Shown here in pieces: positions 30,852-39,329 of a stretch of 64,000 nt of DNA; the stretch's first letter is position 1; each line of letters opens with the position of its first letter. The notes under the pieces are model-generated. The model was not told the origin of the DNA, did not search any database, and saw nothing but the letters and a program-made list of their open reading frames with translations. The DNA comes from Clostridiales bacterium (lineage in GTDB: Bacteria > Bacillota > Clostridia > Oscillospirales > Oscillospiraceae): positions 1 to 64,000 of the forward strand of contig JAHZBA010000013.1 in NCBI GenBank assembly GCA_019423635.1, given 5' to 3'. A program made the position numbers and the translations under genes.

Positions 30852-32063
30852 TCACTCCAGATCCACATAGACGGTGTTCTCCGCCTCCCCCAGGTAGAAC
30901 GAGCTCTTGGGCGGCAGCTTCACCGGCGTGCCCGGCGCAATCCGCTGGCCGCCGGCCAGGAAGGTGCCGTAGGTGGAGCTCAGGTCCGTGACGACAAATA
31001 CGCCCTCCCCCTGGTCAAAGTACACCTGGCAGTGCTTGCTGCTCACTCCCGGCGTGCCGTCCTGGTACACCAGGCGGCAGATGGCCGCGTCCCGGCCCAG
31101 CTGGACCGGCTGGCCGTGGAGCTGGATCACCATGCCCCCGTGCTGGGGGGCCATGGAGCGGAGCACCGGCGTCTGCGGCGCCGCCGGAGCGGCGGGCTGG
31201 CTGCTTCCGGCGGGCTGCTTCTTCTTTTTCGTCAGCACCACCAGCAAAACGACCACCACAACCACCGCCGCGGCGGCGAGTCCGGCGTAGAGCAGGGTGC
31301 TGTCCCCGCCGCTCTCCCCGGCCATGGTGTAGGGAATGCTGTTCTTGTCCAGCAGCGGCAGCACCTCGCTGACGCTGACGGCATAGAAGAGGTTTTGATC
31401 CAGGTTGGACCCGGCGGTATTGATGCCGATCACCGCCCCGGCGCCGTCCATCAGGGGGCCGCCGGAGTTGCCGCCGCTGAGGGAGGCGTCGGTCTGAATC
31501 AGCCTGCGGCCGGTGCCGCTCTCGGTGAGAAAGCGGCTGATGCTGCCGGTGGTGACGGTGGCGTCCTTCTGGCTGAAGGAGTTCACCGCCTGAATGGTGA
31601 GGTCCGCCGCCAGGGGATAGCCCACGGCGTAGGCCTCGCTGCCAAGACTGTCCTCGCCGGACTCCTTCAGCGGCAGAGGCACCCGCTTGTCGGTGGCCTC
31701 CGCCAGGCGCAGCACGGCCACGTCCTTCTCCGCGTCGTAATCCACCAGGTACGCCTCCGCCTCGTCGTCCTTGTCAAAGAGGACGTGGAGTTCCCCGCCG
31801 CCCAGGGCCTTGCCCGCCAGGATGAACTCCTCCACCACGTGGCAGTTGGTGATGATGTACTGCGGGTCCTCGCCGGCAGTGCCCACGAAGAAGCCGGTGC
31901 CCCGCCAGTACTCCATTTTACCGGCGGCATCCGGCGCGCCGGTGGTAATCATGACAATGCCGTCCAGCGCTTTTTGGTCGAAGTCCGCCAGGGCGGGAAC
32001 GGCGGCGGTCATGGCAATCAGCGCGGCCAGCAGCGCCGCGGAAAAAATCCGAATTCGTCTCAT
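30852..32063 (-). CDS. Membrane trypsin-like protease with C-terminal FHA domain
   Basis: About 403 residues. After a signal peptide (about 1-28) comes a DegP/trypsin-like domain: His in ITNCHVVEEF, Asp in DAEKDVAVLRL, Ser in SLSGGNSGGPLMD. One TM segment (about 265-288) and a basic KKKK stop-transfer follow, then a Pro-rich linker and a cytoplasmic FHA domain (about 320-400: VQLGRDAAICRLV, GVSSKHCQVYF, STYGTFL). Protease outside and FHA inside suggests a phosphorylation-coupled surface protease. ATG 32063 has GGAG 7 nt upstream; the frame extends further but without a good start. Confidence 0.9.
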   Translation of the reverse strand: MRRIRIFSAALLAALIAMTAAVPALADFDQKALDGIVMITTGAPDAAGKMEYWRGTGFFVGTAGEDPQYIITNCHVVEEFILAGKALGGGELHVLFDKDDEAEAYLVDYDAEKDVAVLRLAEATDKRVPLPLKESGEDSLGSEAYAVGYPLAADLTIQAVNSFSQKDATVTTGSISRFLTESGTGRRLIQTDASLSGGNSGGPLMDGAGAVIGINTAGSNLDQNLFYAVSVSEVLPLLDKNSIPYTMAGESGGDSTLLYAGLAAAAVVVVVVLLVVLTKKKKQPAGSSQPAAPAAPQTPVLRSMAPQHGGMVIQLHGQPVQLGRDAAICRLVYQDGTPGVSSKHCQVYFDQGEGVFVVTDLSSTYGTFLAGGQRIAPGTPVKLPPKSSFYLGEAENTVYVDLE

Positions 32064-32104
32064 GTCAGCTCTCCATTCTGATTGTTTTTGTACGGTCCGT
32101 GGAA

Positions 32105-32926
32105 CTACTCCCTGGTGTCCGGCCGGCAGGAGATCAGGATGCCCGTGTAGTTGTCCTGCCCCGGCACACCCTTTTCCAGTACCATGCGCTCCAGGAGGGC
32201 GCAGCCCGCCTCCGCCTCCAGGGACATGGCCTCCAGCAGCTCCGCCGGGCTGAGGACCCCGCTGATTCCGTCGGAGCACAGCAGCAGGGCATCCCCGCTC
32301 TGCAGCGCCAGGGGCCGCAGGTTCAAATCCGCCTCCGCAAGGCGGTTCATGCCCACAAAGGCAGTCAGCCGTGGCGCATCCGGGTCCGCAAAGGCCCGTT
32401 CCTTTTCCACGCACTCCTGCCCCAGCTCCTGGAGGAGCAGCCGGTTGAGGCAGGTGTGCTCCCGGTTGAGCCGGAAGACGCCGCCGCTGCGGCAGAGATA
32501 GATGGCGCTGTCCCCTACGCTGAGCCAGTGGAGACAGCCATCCCGGATGAGCACGCACACCAGCGTGGTGCCGCTGCGGCCGCCAAAGCGCTGATACACG
32601 CTGTCGCTGACCGCGTGGACGCTCCGGTAGAACCAGCCGGGGATCTCCTCCCCCTCCCGCTCCCGAAAGAGCTGGCAGAAGCACTCCGCCGCCCACTGGC
32701 TGGCCTGTTTGCCGTCGGCCATGCCGCCCATGCCGTCGGCCACCAGGGCGAAGATCCCCCGCTCCGCCGGGTCCGCGGCGCCCAGAATGGCAAAGGAGTC
32801 CTCTTGCCGCTCCCGCTGCCCCACGCCCTGGACGTTGGCCGCCCGGAAAACCGGCGGACCGGCCGGCAGGCTCTCCGGCGCCGCCGGGGACGGAGCCTGC
32901 CTGCGGAACAGGTCAAACAGTCCCAT
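32105..32926 (-). CDS. PP2C-family Ser/Thr phosphatase (second)
   Basis: About 273 residues with a 30-residue leader, then the PP2C core: RERQEDSFAIL, VADGMGGMADG, SVGDSAIYL, CSDGISGVL and GQDNYTGILI supply the metal-binding acids. More divergent from the first phosphatase than expected for a recent duplication. GGAGG is 6 nt upstream of ATG 32926, and the start overlaps the FHA gene by 14 nt, so the two are coupled. Confidence 0.92.
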   Translation of the reverse strand: MGLFDLFRRQAPSPAAPESLPAGPPVFRAANVQGVGQRERQEDSFAILGAADPAERGIFALVADGMGGMADGKQASQWAAECFCQLFREREGEEIPGWFYRSVHAVSDSVYQRFGGRSGTTLVCVLIRDGCLHWLSVGDSAIYLCRSGGVFRLNREHTCLNRLLLQELGQECVEKERAFADPDAPRLTAFVGMNRLAEADLNLRPLALQSGDALLLCSDGISGVLSPAELLEAMSLEAEAGCALLERMVLEKGVPGQDNYTGILISCRPDTRE

Positions 32927-33668
32927 CGTGTTCCTCCGCCTCCCAGGTGAAACGCTCGTCGCACAGGGGGATGAACAGCAGCTTTGTCTCCCCGAAATCA
33001 ATGAGGTCGTGGGTCTTGAGAATCTGGGGGGTAAAGAGCTCCTCGTCGTTGAGATAGACGATGTTCCGCCCCTCCCCGGGGAGGAGATTGAAGCGGTTAT
33101 GCTTGTCGCTGTAGCTGATCTTGGCATGGTTCTCGCTGGAGATCTTCAAGTCGCCGGTAATCACAATGTCCATCCGCTCGCTGCGGCCGATGGAGTTGAC
33201 CCCGCCCCGGATGGTGTAGCTCTTGCCCTTGCTGGGCCCGGCCACGCAGACCAGCCACCCCACCACCGGGTCAAAGCCCATCTGGGACTGCATCATCCCC
33301 ACGGTCTTCCCCGCCGCCGTGACACTGACGCCCCGGCCGGAAGGCGGCGCGGGGGAAACCGGCTCCGGCGGCGGCGCGCCGTAGCCCCTGGGAGGCATGG
33401 TCTTCTGGGGCGCCGTCACCGCCATGCCCCGCAGGGGGGCCGTCTTCTGGGGTGCGGTCACCGAGACTCCGGAGAGGGGCGCAGTTTTCTGAGCCGCCGT
33501 CGCCGATACCGGAGCGGTCCGCTGAGGGGTGACGGCCAGACGGCTGCCAAGGGGCGCGGTACGGCTGGCGGAGGCCACGGTGATCTTCTGCCCGCCGCCG
33601 CAGTAGGGGCAGGTGGGGTATTTATCCGGGTCGTAGAGGTGGCCCCGGCCGCATTCAATCTGTGCCAT
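32913..33668 (-). CDS. Zinc-ribbon / Thr-repeat / FHA adaptor protein
   Basis: 251 residues, soluble. A zinc ribbon (about 5-24, CxxGH...CPYCGG) is followed by a disordered linker (about 30-95) holding repeated [QR][KR]TAP/TMP sites at about 7-13 residue spacing. A C-terminal FHA domain follows (about 150-240: NSIGRSERMDIVI, ISSENHAKI, IVYLNDEEL). The repeated Thr residues look like phosphoacceptor sites for the kinase encoded 17 nt upstream, and the FHA domain a reader, so this may be the adaptor of the system. AGGAGGG lies well placed before ATG 33668. Confidence 0.88.
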   Translation of the reverse strand: MAQIECGRGHLYDPDKYPTCPYCGGGQKITVASASRTAPLGSRLAVTPQRTAPVSATAAQKTAPLSGVSVTAPQKTAPLRGMAVTAPQKTMPPRGYGAPPPEPVSPAPPSGRGVSVTAAGKTVGMMQSQMGFDPVVGWLVCVAGPSKGKSYTIRGGVNSIGRSERMDIVITGDLKISSENHAKISYSDKHNRFNLLPGEGRNIVYLNDEELFTPQILKTHDLIDFGETKLLFIPLCDERFTWEAEEHDGTV

Positions 33669-33684
33669 GGTAAAATCCCTCCTT

Positions 33685-36315
33685 TTAGTTGATATCCAAA
33701 TCCGCCACAAAGGCCACCGGCGAGGTGTCAATCCCCTCCTGTGTCTCGCCGACCTGCAAGCTGTTCAGCTTAGTCAGTCCCGCCAGGGGAGACAGGTCCC
33801 GGATCACCACCCGGTTATAGTAGTTGTTGTAATTCCGGTCATAATGATAGATATTCAGGGAGCGCAGCTCTGTCAGATCAGAGAGCGGAGACAGGTCGCC
33901 CCCCTCAATATCGCCGTTGATTTGCAGCTCCGTCAATTTGGCCAGACCGGACAGGGGCTCCAGGGACAGATCTGTTACACCATCGTTGCCGCTGCTGGAG
34001 ATACGCAGGGAACGCAGCTCCGTCAGGTCCCGCAGGGGTTCCAAGTCCTCGATGTTGTTGTTGATTGTCAGAGATTGGAGCTTGGTCAGGTTCTTCAGGC
34101 CGCTCAAGTCAATGGGAGGCAGGGTTGGTTGGTCGTAACTGCTGGGACGGCTGGGCAGATTCAGCGTGACCAGCTCCGTGAGGCCCGCCAAGGCGTCCAC
34201 GTTGGTGTAGGGGGAGTTGGAGTACAGCAGCAGCTCCCGCAGCTTGGTGAGGTTTTCCAGGCCGTCCAGGCTGGCTACGGGGACATTCAGCTGGAGACTG
34301 GTGAGCTTGGTCAGATTTGACAGATCGCTGAGATCCTCCATCACCGGGGCTCCCTCGCTGTAGCTGCCGCTCATTTGCAGGGTCTGCAGCTGGGTCAGCT
34401 CTCGGAGGAAGGACAGGTCCTCCACAATATACTCTCCGTAAATCCGAAGATCTATCAAGCTGGTCAGCCCCGCCAGGGGGGACAGATCATCTACACCTCT
34501 CAGATTGATGTTCAGGTTGGTCAGTTTGGTCATTCCCGCTAAGGGGGAGAGGTCGTCCGCACTGTACTCTCCGTACAGGTCCAGGTCCGTCAGAGAGGTC
34601 AGCCCCGCCAGGGGGGAGAAGTCCTTTACGTCCCCAAGGTTCAGCTGCAGGCGGGTCAGCTTGGTCATTCCCGCCAGGCCGCCGATGTCCGTAAGGCCGG
34701 TGGCGTTGCTGCTGTTGCTGCTCCCCCAGAGCTGCAGTTCCGTCATCTCCGTCATGCCGGCCAGGGCGTCCAGGTCAGTCACCTCAAAGCCGATACACAG
34801 AGAGAGCCGGGTCATTTTGGTCAGGCCGGAGAGGGGGGACAGGTCCTTGATCGCCCCGCCGCCGCTCCCGTTCCGGTAGAAGGTCAGCCGGGTCAAATTG
34901 GGCATGCTGGCAAAGGGGGTCAGGTCGATGTCGTCCATCTGACTCTGACAGCTGAACTCGGTCAGCTGAGGAAATTCCGTCACCCAGGAGAAATCCTCCA
35001 TCTCAAGGGTCACATTGTCCAGATAGAGCCGCTCCAGGCTGCCCATCTTCTTCATCTCGGCCAGGTCCGCCTCTGTCAGGGTGGTGTTTTGCAGGTCCAG
35101 GCTCTTGTCCGCCGTGGACACCTCCTGCCCGGCGATCATCACCTTGGGGGCCAGGGCCTCCGCGATGCCGCCGCCGTTGTCGCCGTCACCGCCGCCCCGG
35201 CCGCCCAGAACGGCCCCCAGGCCCACGGCCACCACGATGGCCGCCGCAATGCCGCCGATGACCAGGGGGCTGAGCTTCTTCTTCGCCGGCTGGGCGGGGG
35301 CTGCCTGCCCGGCGGCGGGCACATCCACCACCAGCTGGTTCTCAATGGCGTCCAGAAACTCCGCCGCCGACTGGAACCGGTCCTCCGGCTGGACAGCCAG
35401 GCCCTTCAAAATGGCCTTGTCCAGCCACTCTGGCACCTCCACCCCCGCCTGGGAGACGGGCACCAGCTCGTCGTGGTCCAGCCGCTCCAGGGACTCCGGG
35501 GGCAGGAAGCCTGTGAGAGCGGCGTAGAAGCACGCCGCGCAGGAGTACACGTCGGTGTAGGGCCCCTGACGGCCCCTTCGGATGTACTGCTCCTTGGGGG
35601 CGTAGCCCACCTTCAGAATCACGTCCAGGCTCTTGCTCTTGTCCCCGATGGAGTACCGGGCGGAGCCGAAGTCCAGCAGCTTCACGTTGCCGTCCTTGGA
35701 GATGTAGATGTTGTCGGGGGTCACGTCCCGGTGGATGAAGCCCTCTGCGTGGACCGCCGTCAGCGCCCGGAGCACCGGGATCATCACGTTCAGCGTCTCC
35801 TCTACAGACACCTTTCCCCCGGCGTTGGCGATATAATTTTTGAAGCTGACGCCCTCGATGTAGTCCATGACGAAGTAGGACGTGTCGTTCTCGTCGAAAT
35901 AGCTGGACACGCCGGCGATGTTGGGGTGGCCGATGAACTTGGCCAGCGTCCGGGCCTCCTCCTGGAAGCGCTCCGCGCCGTAGGTGAAGTCGTCGGACTT
36001 GGTGTCCATCATCACGGACACGGTGGTCCCCTCCACGCGGGTGGCGATGTCGCTGGGCATGTACTCCTTGATGGCCACCTTTGCCTGGAGCTGGGTGTCG
36101 AAGGCCACATAGGTGATGCCGAAGCCGCCCTGGCCCAGCACCCGGCCCACGATATAGCGGTCGTTCAGCACCGTCCCCGCCCGCAGGGCCACCGGGAACT
36201 TCTGCTGGTTCTCCGCCAGGTCGAAGCCGCAGTGGGGACAGGGCCCCGCCTGGTCCTCCAATAGAGAAAAACAGTTGTAGCACAGGCACTTGTCCTGCGT
36301 AAAAGCCGGCATCAT
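33685..36315 (-). CDS. Receptor-like Ser/Thr kinase with extracellular leucine-rich repeats
   Basis: 876 residues. An N-terminal zinc ribbon (about 10-31) precedes a kinase domain (about 53-325): G-loop GQGGFGITY, AIKEY lysine, catalytic HRDVTPDN (Thr where Lys is usual in HRDLKPEN), LLDFGSAR, YAPKEQY. A TM helix follows (about 352-378), then an extracellular tail (about 400-870) of bacterial LRRs with the repeating unit LSPLAGLTxLTxLxL. This is the topology of a plant receptor-like kinase in reverse order. AGGAGGA precedes ATG 36315/36312. It probably senses an outer ligand and phosphorylates FHA partners of the same operon. Confidence 0.92.
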   Translation of the reverse strand: MMPAFTQDKCLCYNCFSLLEDQAGPCPHCGFDLAENQQKFPVALRAGTVLNDRYIVGRVLGQGGFGITYVAFDTQLQAKVAIKEYMPSDIATRVEGTTVSVMMDTKSDDFTYGAERFQEEARTLAKFIGHPNIAGVSSYFDENDTSYFVMDYIEGVSFKNYIANAGGKVSVEETLNVMIPVLRALTAVHAEGFIHRDVTPDNIYISKDGNVKLLDFGSARYSIGDKSKSLDVILKVGYAPKEQYIRRGRQGPYTDVYSCAACFYAALTGFLPPESLERLDHDELVPVSQAGVEVPEWLDKAILKGLAVQPEDRFQSAAEFLDAIENQLVVDVPAAGQAAPAQPAKKKLSPLVIGGIAAAIVVAVGLGAVLGGRGGGDGDNGGGIAEALAPKVMIAGQEVSTADKSLDLQNTTLTEADLAEMKKMGSLERLYLDNVTLEMEDFSWVTEFPQLTEFSCQSQMDDIDLTPFASMPNLTRLTFYRNGSGGGAIKDLSPLSGLTKMTRLSLCIGFEVTDLDALAGMTEMTELQLWGSSNSSNATGLTDIGGLAGMTKLTRLQLNLGDVKDFSPLAGLTSLTDLDLYGEYSADDLSPLAGMTKLTNLNINLRGVDDLSPLAGLTSLIDLRIYGEYIVEDLSFLRELTQLQTLQMSGSYSEGAPVMEDLSDLSNLTKLTSLQLNVPVASLDGLENLTKLRELLLYSNSPYTNVDALAGLTELVTLNLPSRPSSYDQPTLPPIDLSGLKNLTKLQSLTINNNIEDLEPLRDLTELRSLRISSSGNDGVTDLSLEPLSGLAKLTELQINGDIEGGDLSPLSDLTELRSLNIYHYDRNYNNYYNRVVIRDLSPLAGLTKLNSLQVGETQEGIDTSPVAFVADLDIN

Positions 36316-36367
36316 ACACTCCTCCTGTCAAAACGTGCTCCCGGTTTCCCGGCAAATAATGACATGA

Positions 36368-36395
36368 ATTGGGGCGAGATTTCTCACGCCCCAAT
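36368..36395 (-). terminator. Hairpin between the SHOCT membrane gene and the receptor kinase
   Basis: ATTGGGGCG / CGCCCCAAT with a 10-nt loop. There is no good U-tract, so it may attenuate rather than end transcription into the kinase gene. Confidence 0.5.
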
Positions 36396-36407
36396 CCATG
36401 CGGAAAA

Positions 36408-37658
36408 TTACATGCTCAGCAGCTGCCTCTTTTTGGCATCAAATTCCTCCTGGGTGATGGCGCCGCTGTCCAGCAGCTCCTTGTAGGCTTTCAGCTCCTC
36501 CGCCGCGCCGATGCCGCCGGAGGCGGGACGGCTGACGGGGGCCTGGGGCGTCTGCCGGGGCTGCGCGGGCTGCTGGGGCGCCGGATTGCCGGCCGTGCCG
36601 CCGCCGGAGGCGATGGCGTTGATCTTATCCTGCATAAGGATGGGCGGGATGATGGGCACAAAGATGGCCAGGATCAGGCAGAGGGTGGTGAGGTCGGAGG
36701 CCACGCCGTTCTGCGCCGCCAGCTTATCCAGCCGCTGGGCGTTCTTATAGAACCAGTAAATGAAGTAGAAGGGCACGAACATGCACAGCAGCAGCTGGTT
36801 TACCGGCGTCTGGGGCGGTTCGTCCTCCAGGCGGTTGAGGTATCCCGTGGTGCGGTAAATCCAGATGTACAGCCAGATGCCGCAGGTGAGCAGCAGCAGC
36901 AGGACGTGCTGGGCCATACCGATGTATCCGTCCCCGGCAGCAGGGACGGCGGGCGCCGGACGGGGCGCGGGGGCGGCGGAATCCGCAGAGGCACCGGCGG
37001 AAGTGCCGGCGGCACTGGTCCCGGCAGCCTGATCGCCGGTACTCCCGACGGGCCGGGCCGCCCTGGCGGGCAGTCCCTCGGGATAGGCCAGCCACAGCCC
37101 GGCACAGCCCATGCCCCCCGCAAGCAGGAGGGTCTGGAACAGGTTCCGGAAGTGCAGCGGAGAGGCGTACCAGTAGCCGCTCCCCGCGATGCGGAGCAGC
37201 AGCTGCACCACGATGGCCACCAGAAAATACCCCAGTATGCAGGCCGCCGGCACAAACCACAGCTTTTTCGCGGTCTCCTGATACTTCGGCAGCACGTCCG
37301 TCAGGGCCAGCGTCAGGAACACCGCCCCCAGATAGCCCGCCAGACGCACCAGATACGGCAGGACGCAGAGCAGATTGAAGCGCAGGCCGTCGCTCCAGCT
37401 GTCCACCCGATACATGGCATTGTCCGGGGCGAAACCCCGGAAAAAGGCGTACAGCGTCAGCAGCGCCGCCAGGCCGAAGCCAAGGGTCAAAAGGATGTCC
37501 CTCCGCTTGAGGAACAGCGCCGCGGCCAGCAGCACATCGCACACCAGCCAGAGAATGGGCAGCAGGCTCAGATGGAGGCTGGCCAGCTGCATCAGCGCCA
37601 GAAAGGCAAACAGCCCGCCGGCGATATAGGGAAACGGTGTGTTCTTTTTGGTCTCCAT
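36408..37658 (-). CDS. Polytopic membrane protein with DUF4234-like and SHOCT segments
   Basis: About 416 residues with five to six N-terminal TM segments (to about 200), an Ala/Pro-rich linker, then a DUF4234-like three-TM part (about 250-340: LLLLTCGIWLYIWIYRTTGYLNRL). It ends in a Pro/Gln linker and a short SHOCT-like tail (LKAYKELLDSGAITQEEFDAKKRQLL). ATG 37658 is taken as start, though its ribosome site is weak; the frame is open to 37778 and an upstream TTG after GGAGGGGAT is possible. It is between the XRE regulator and the kinase in the signalling operon. Role unknown. Confidence 0.78.
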   Translation of the reverse strand: METKKNTPFPYIAGGLFAFLALMQLASLHLSLLPILWLVCDVLLAAALFLKRRDILLTLGFGLAALLTLYAFFRGFAPDNAMYRVDSWSDGLRFNLLCVLPYLVRLAGYLGAVFLTLALTDVLPKYQETAKKLWFVPAACILGYFLVAIVVQLLLRIAGSGYWYASPLHFRNLFQTLLLAGGMGCAGLWLAYPEGLPARAARPVGSTGDQAAGTSAAGTSAGASADSAAPAPRPAPAVPAAGDGYIGMAQHVLLLLLTCGIWLYIWIYRTTGYLNRLEDEPPQTPVNQLLLCMFVPFYFIYWFYKNAQRLDKLAAQNGVASDLTTLCLILAIFVPIIPPILMQDKINAIASGGGTAGNPAPQQPAQPRQTPQAPVSRPASGGIGAAEELKAYKELLDSGAITQEEFDAKKRQLLSM

Positions 37659-37806
37659 GATGATGTATTCGTTCCGCGCCGGTTCCAAATCCCCTCCGGT
37701 GCGGAACTCTCCTTTCTCAAAATTGCTCTCGGCCGCGTTCCGGCCCGGCCTCGCCGTCCAGTTCCCTCCCTTTCTCACAAATTACAGACGCCGAAGGGTT
37801 CCGGCG

Positions 37807-38232
37807 TCAGAACAGCGTCTTCTCGTTCTCCGCGAACAGCTTGTCGTTGATCTCGTTCAGATCCGTCCCGTGGACCAGGCCGTGGCTGATGATGGCGTCC
37901 CGCTTCAGCCGGGGGTAGAGCTGGGCATAGCCCGCGTGCTTCAAAAGCTCCTGGGTCTCCTCCAGCGTGGCCCCCAGCCCCAGACAGATACACACCAGGC
38001 GGTCTCGGGAGGGCTTCCGCCGCCCGGAGAAGACCTGATGGAGGTAGACCTCGCTGATGCCGGCCCGCCGGGCCAGGGTGGCCTTGGAGAGGTCCTTTTT
38101 GTCATAGAGCGCCGTCAGCAGCTCCGCGAAGTTCCTCTCGTCAAAGGCGCAAAGATTCTCCTGGATGTAGGCGTCCAGATCCGGCTGGCTCATCAGCTCC
38201 TGGCTGAGATCGCCGGTGTTCTTTTCCTCCAT
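37807..38232 (-). CDS. XRE-family HTH regulator of the signalling operon
   Basis: 141 residues. The central HTH (about 50-80) reads LSKATLARRAGISEVYLHQVFSGRRKPSRDRLVCICLGLGA, a clear XRE/Cro fold; the flanks are helical with no known ligand domain. It is the first gene of the leftward operon (GGGGG before ATG) and divergent from the second kinase gene, so it probably controls both from the 300-bp gap. Confidence 0.88.
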   Translation of the reverse strand: MEEKNTGDLSQELMSQPDLDAYIQENLCAFDERNFAELLTALYDKKDLSKATLARRAGISEVYLHQVFSGRRKPSRDRLVCICLGLGATLEETQELLKHAGYAQLYPRLKRDAIISHGLVHGTDLNEINDKLFAENEKTLF

Positions 38233-38533
38233 GTCGTTTCCCCCTTTACTTTCCGCGGAAACTTTACTATACTAGGGTAATAGGTTTCAAAATTGCGGGC
38301 GGCAATGCTGCTATCCCGTCGCAATGATCAAATTTCATGACAGCCATGATTCCGGGGCACGGCGGCCCGGCGCACCGTGATGCGGCCATATACCGCAATG
38401 TACCCGGCAGTCACGCCCCGCAGGCCGGCGTCAACAATTTTGAGCGTTGCTCTGATTTAGTGTACAAAACTTTGAGGCCAGATACAATATGCTGGCTGCA
38501 TAGTAGTGCTTCAATTTTTGGGAGGCGACCATC
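38233..38533. other. Divergent intergenic region of the signalling island
   Basis: The 301-bp gap lies between the XRE gene and the second kinase. On the left, CTATACTAGGGTAATAG (38268-38284) is a partial dyad close to the XRE start, a candidate operator. TACAAT (38483-38488) is a possible -10 for the kinase gene but no matching -35 is clear. No gene was found. Confidence 0.35.
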
Positions 38534-39232
38534 GTGTATACCTGGCTTCTGGAGTGCCTGGAACGAGAATATGAGACCCTCCGCCTGCTGAAGGAGAGCC
38601 CCCGGGGCAGCGTACGGCTGATCCGGCACCGGCAGAGCGGCCGGCGCTTCATCCTCCGCCGCTTCACCGGCAATGGAGAGGTCTACCGAAAGCTTCTGGG
38701 CTGCACCTGCCGCCACCTGCCCGCCATCTACGAATCAGCGGAGCAGAACGGGGAAAATCTTGTGATTGAGGAGTTCATCCAGGGGGACACCCTGAGCTTT
38801 TTGCTGGAGGGCGCCCTGTTTACCCCTCAGGAGACCCGGCAGATTGTCAAGCAGCTGTGCCAGGGGCTGTGGGTGCTCCACTCCATGGCCGCCGTCCACC
38901 GGGACATCAAGCCGGAGAACGTGATTCTCCGGGGAAGCGACGCGGTGCTCATCGACTTCGACGCCGCCCGCCTCCACAAGCCCGAGGCGGAGGCAGACAC
39001 CCAGATCCTGGGCACCACCGGCTTTGCCGCCCCGGAGCAGTACGGTCTGGGCCAGTCGGACACCCGGACGGACATCTACTCCCTGGGGGTGCTGATGAAC
39101 GTGATGCTCACCGGGAAGCACCCCTCCAAGCAGCTGGCGGAGGGCCACACCGGCCGGGTAATTCAGCGCTGCACCCAGGTGAACCCGGCCAAGCGGTACA
39201 AGGATGTGCTGCATCTGATGGAGGCACTGTGA
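38534..39232 (+). CDS. Minimal Ser/Thr protein kinase
   Basis: 232 residues, a soluble kinase fold with a trimmed N-lobe. The G-loop is degenerate (SPRGSVRLIRH) and the usual VAIK lysine is Arg (FILRRF). The C-lobe is intact: HRDIKPEN, then LIDFDAAR (DFD in place of DFG), GTTGFAAPEQYG and RTDIYSLGVLM. These swaps occur in other clostridial kinases, so activity is likely but not certain. The GTG start at 38534 has GGGAGG 9-10 nt upstream. It heads the rightward arm of the island, followed by two zinc-ribbon/beta-helix genes. Confidence 0.85.
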   Translation: MYTWLLECLEREYETLRLLKESPRGSVRLIRHRQSGRRFILRRFTGNGEVYRKLLGCTCRHLPAIYESAEQNGENLVIEEFIQGDTLSFLLEGALFTPQETRQIVKQLCQGLWVLHSMAAVHRDIKPENVILRGSDAVLIDFDAARLHKPEAEADTQILGTTGFAAPEQYGLGQSDTRTDIYSLGVLMNVMLTGKHPSKQLAEGHTGRVIQRCTQVNPAKRYKDVLHLMEAL

Positions 39233-39253
39233 GGTTAGATCGGAGATATTTTC

Positions 39254-39287
39254 AGAGTGGAGAGTAGAGAGTGAAGAGTGGAGAGTA
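39254..39287. repeat. Purine-rich direct repeats (AGAGTGGAGAGTA type)
   Basis: Short repeats of AGAGTGGAGAGTAGAGAGTG lie in the 97-bp gap between the kinase and the first beta-helix gene. They resemble, in style, the AATTAGGAAT family found at 56672 and 63038. Confidence 0.6.
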
Positions 39288-39329
39288 ATTGGGAATTTGG
39301 GGGGTGCGGGGCTCCTGTTGAGGGGTGGG

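Noticed and set aside
32927..33127. Longer N-terminus for the second PP2C
   Set aside because: It overlaps the FHA domain of the upstream gene out of frame; ATG 32926 has a good ribosome site.
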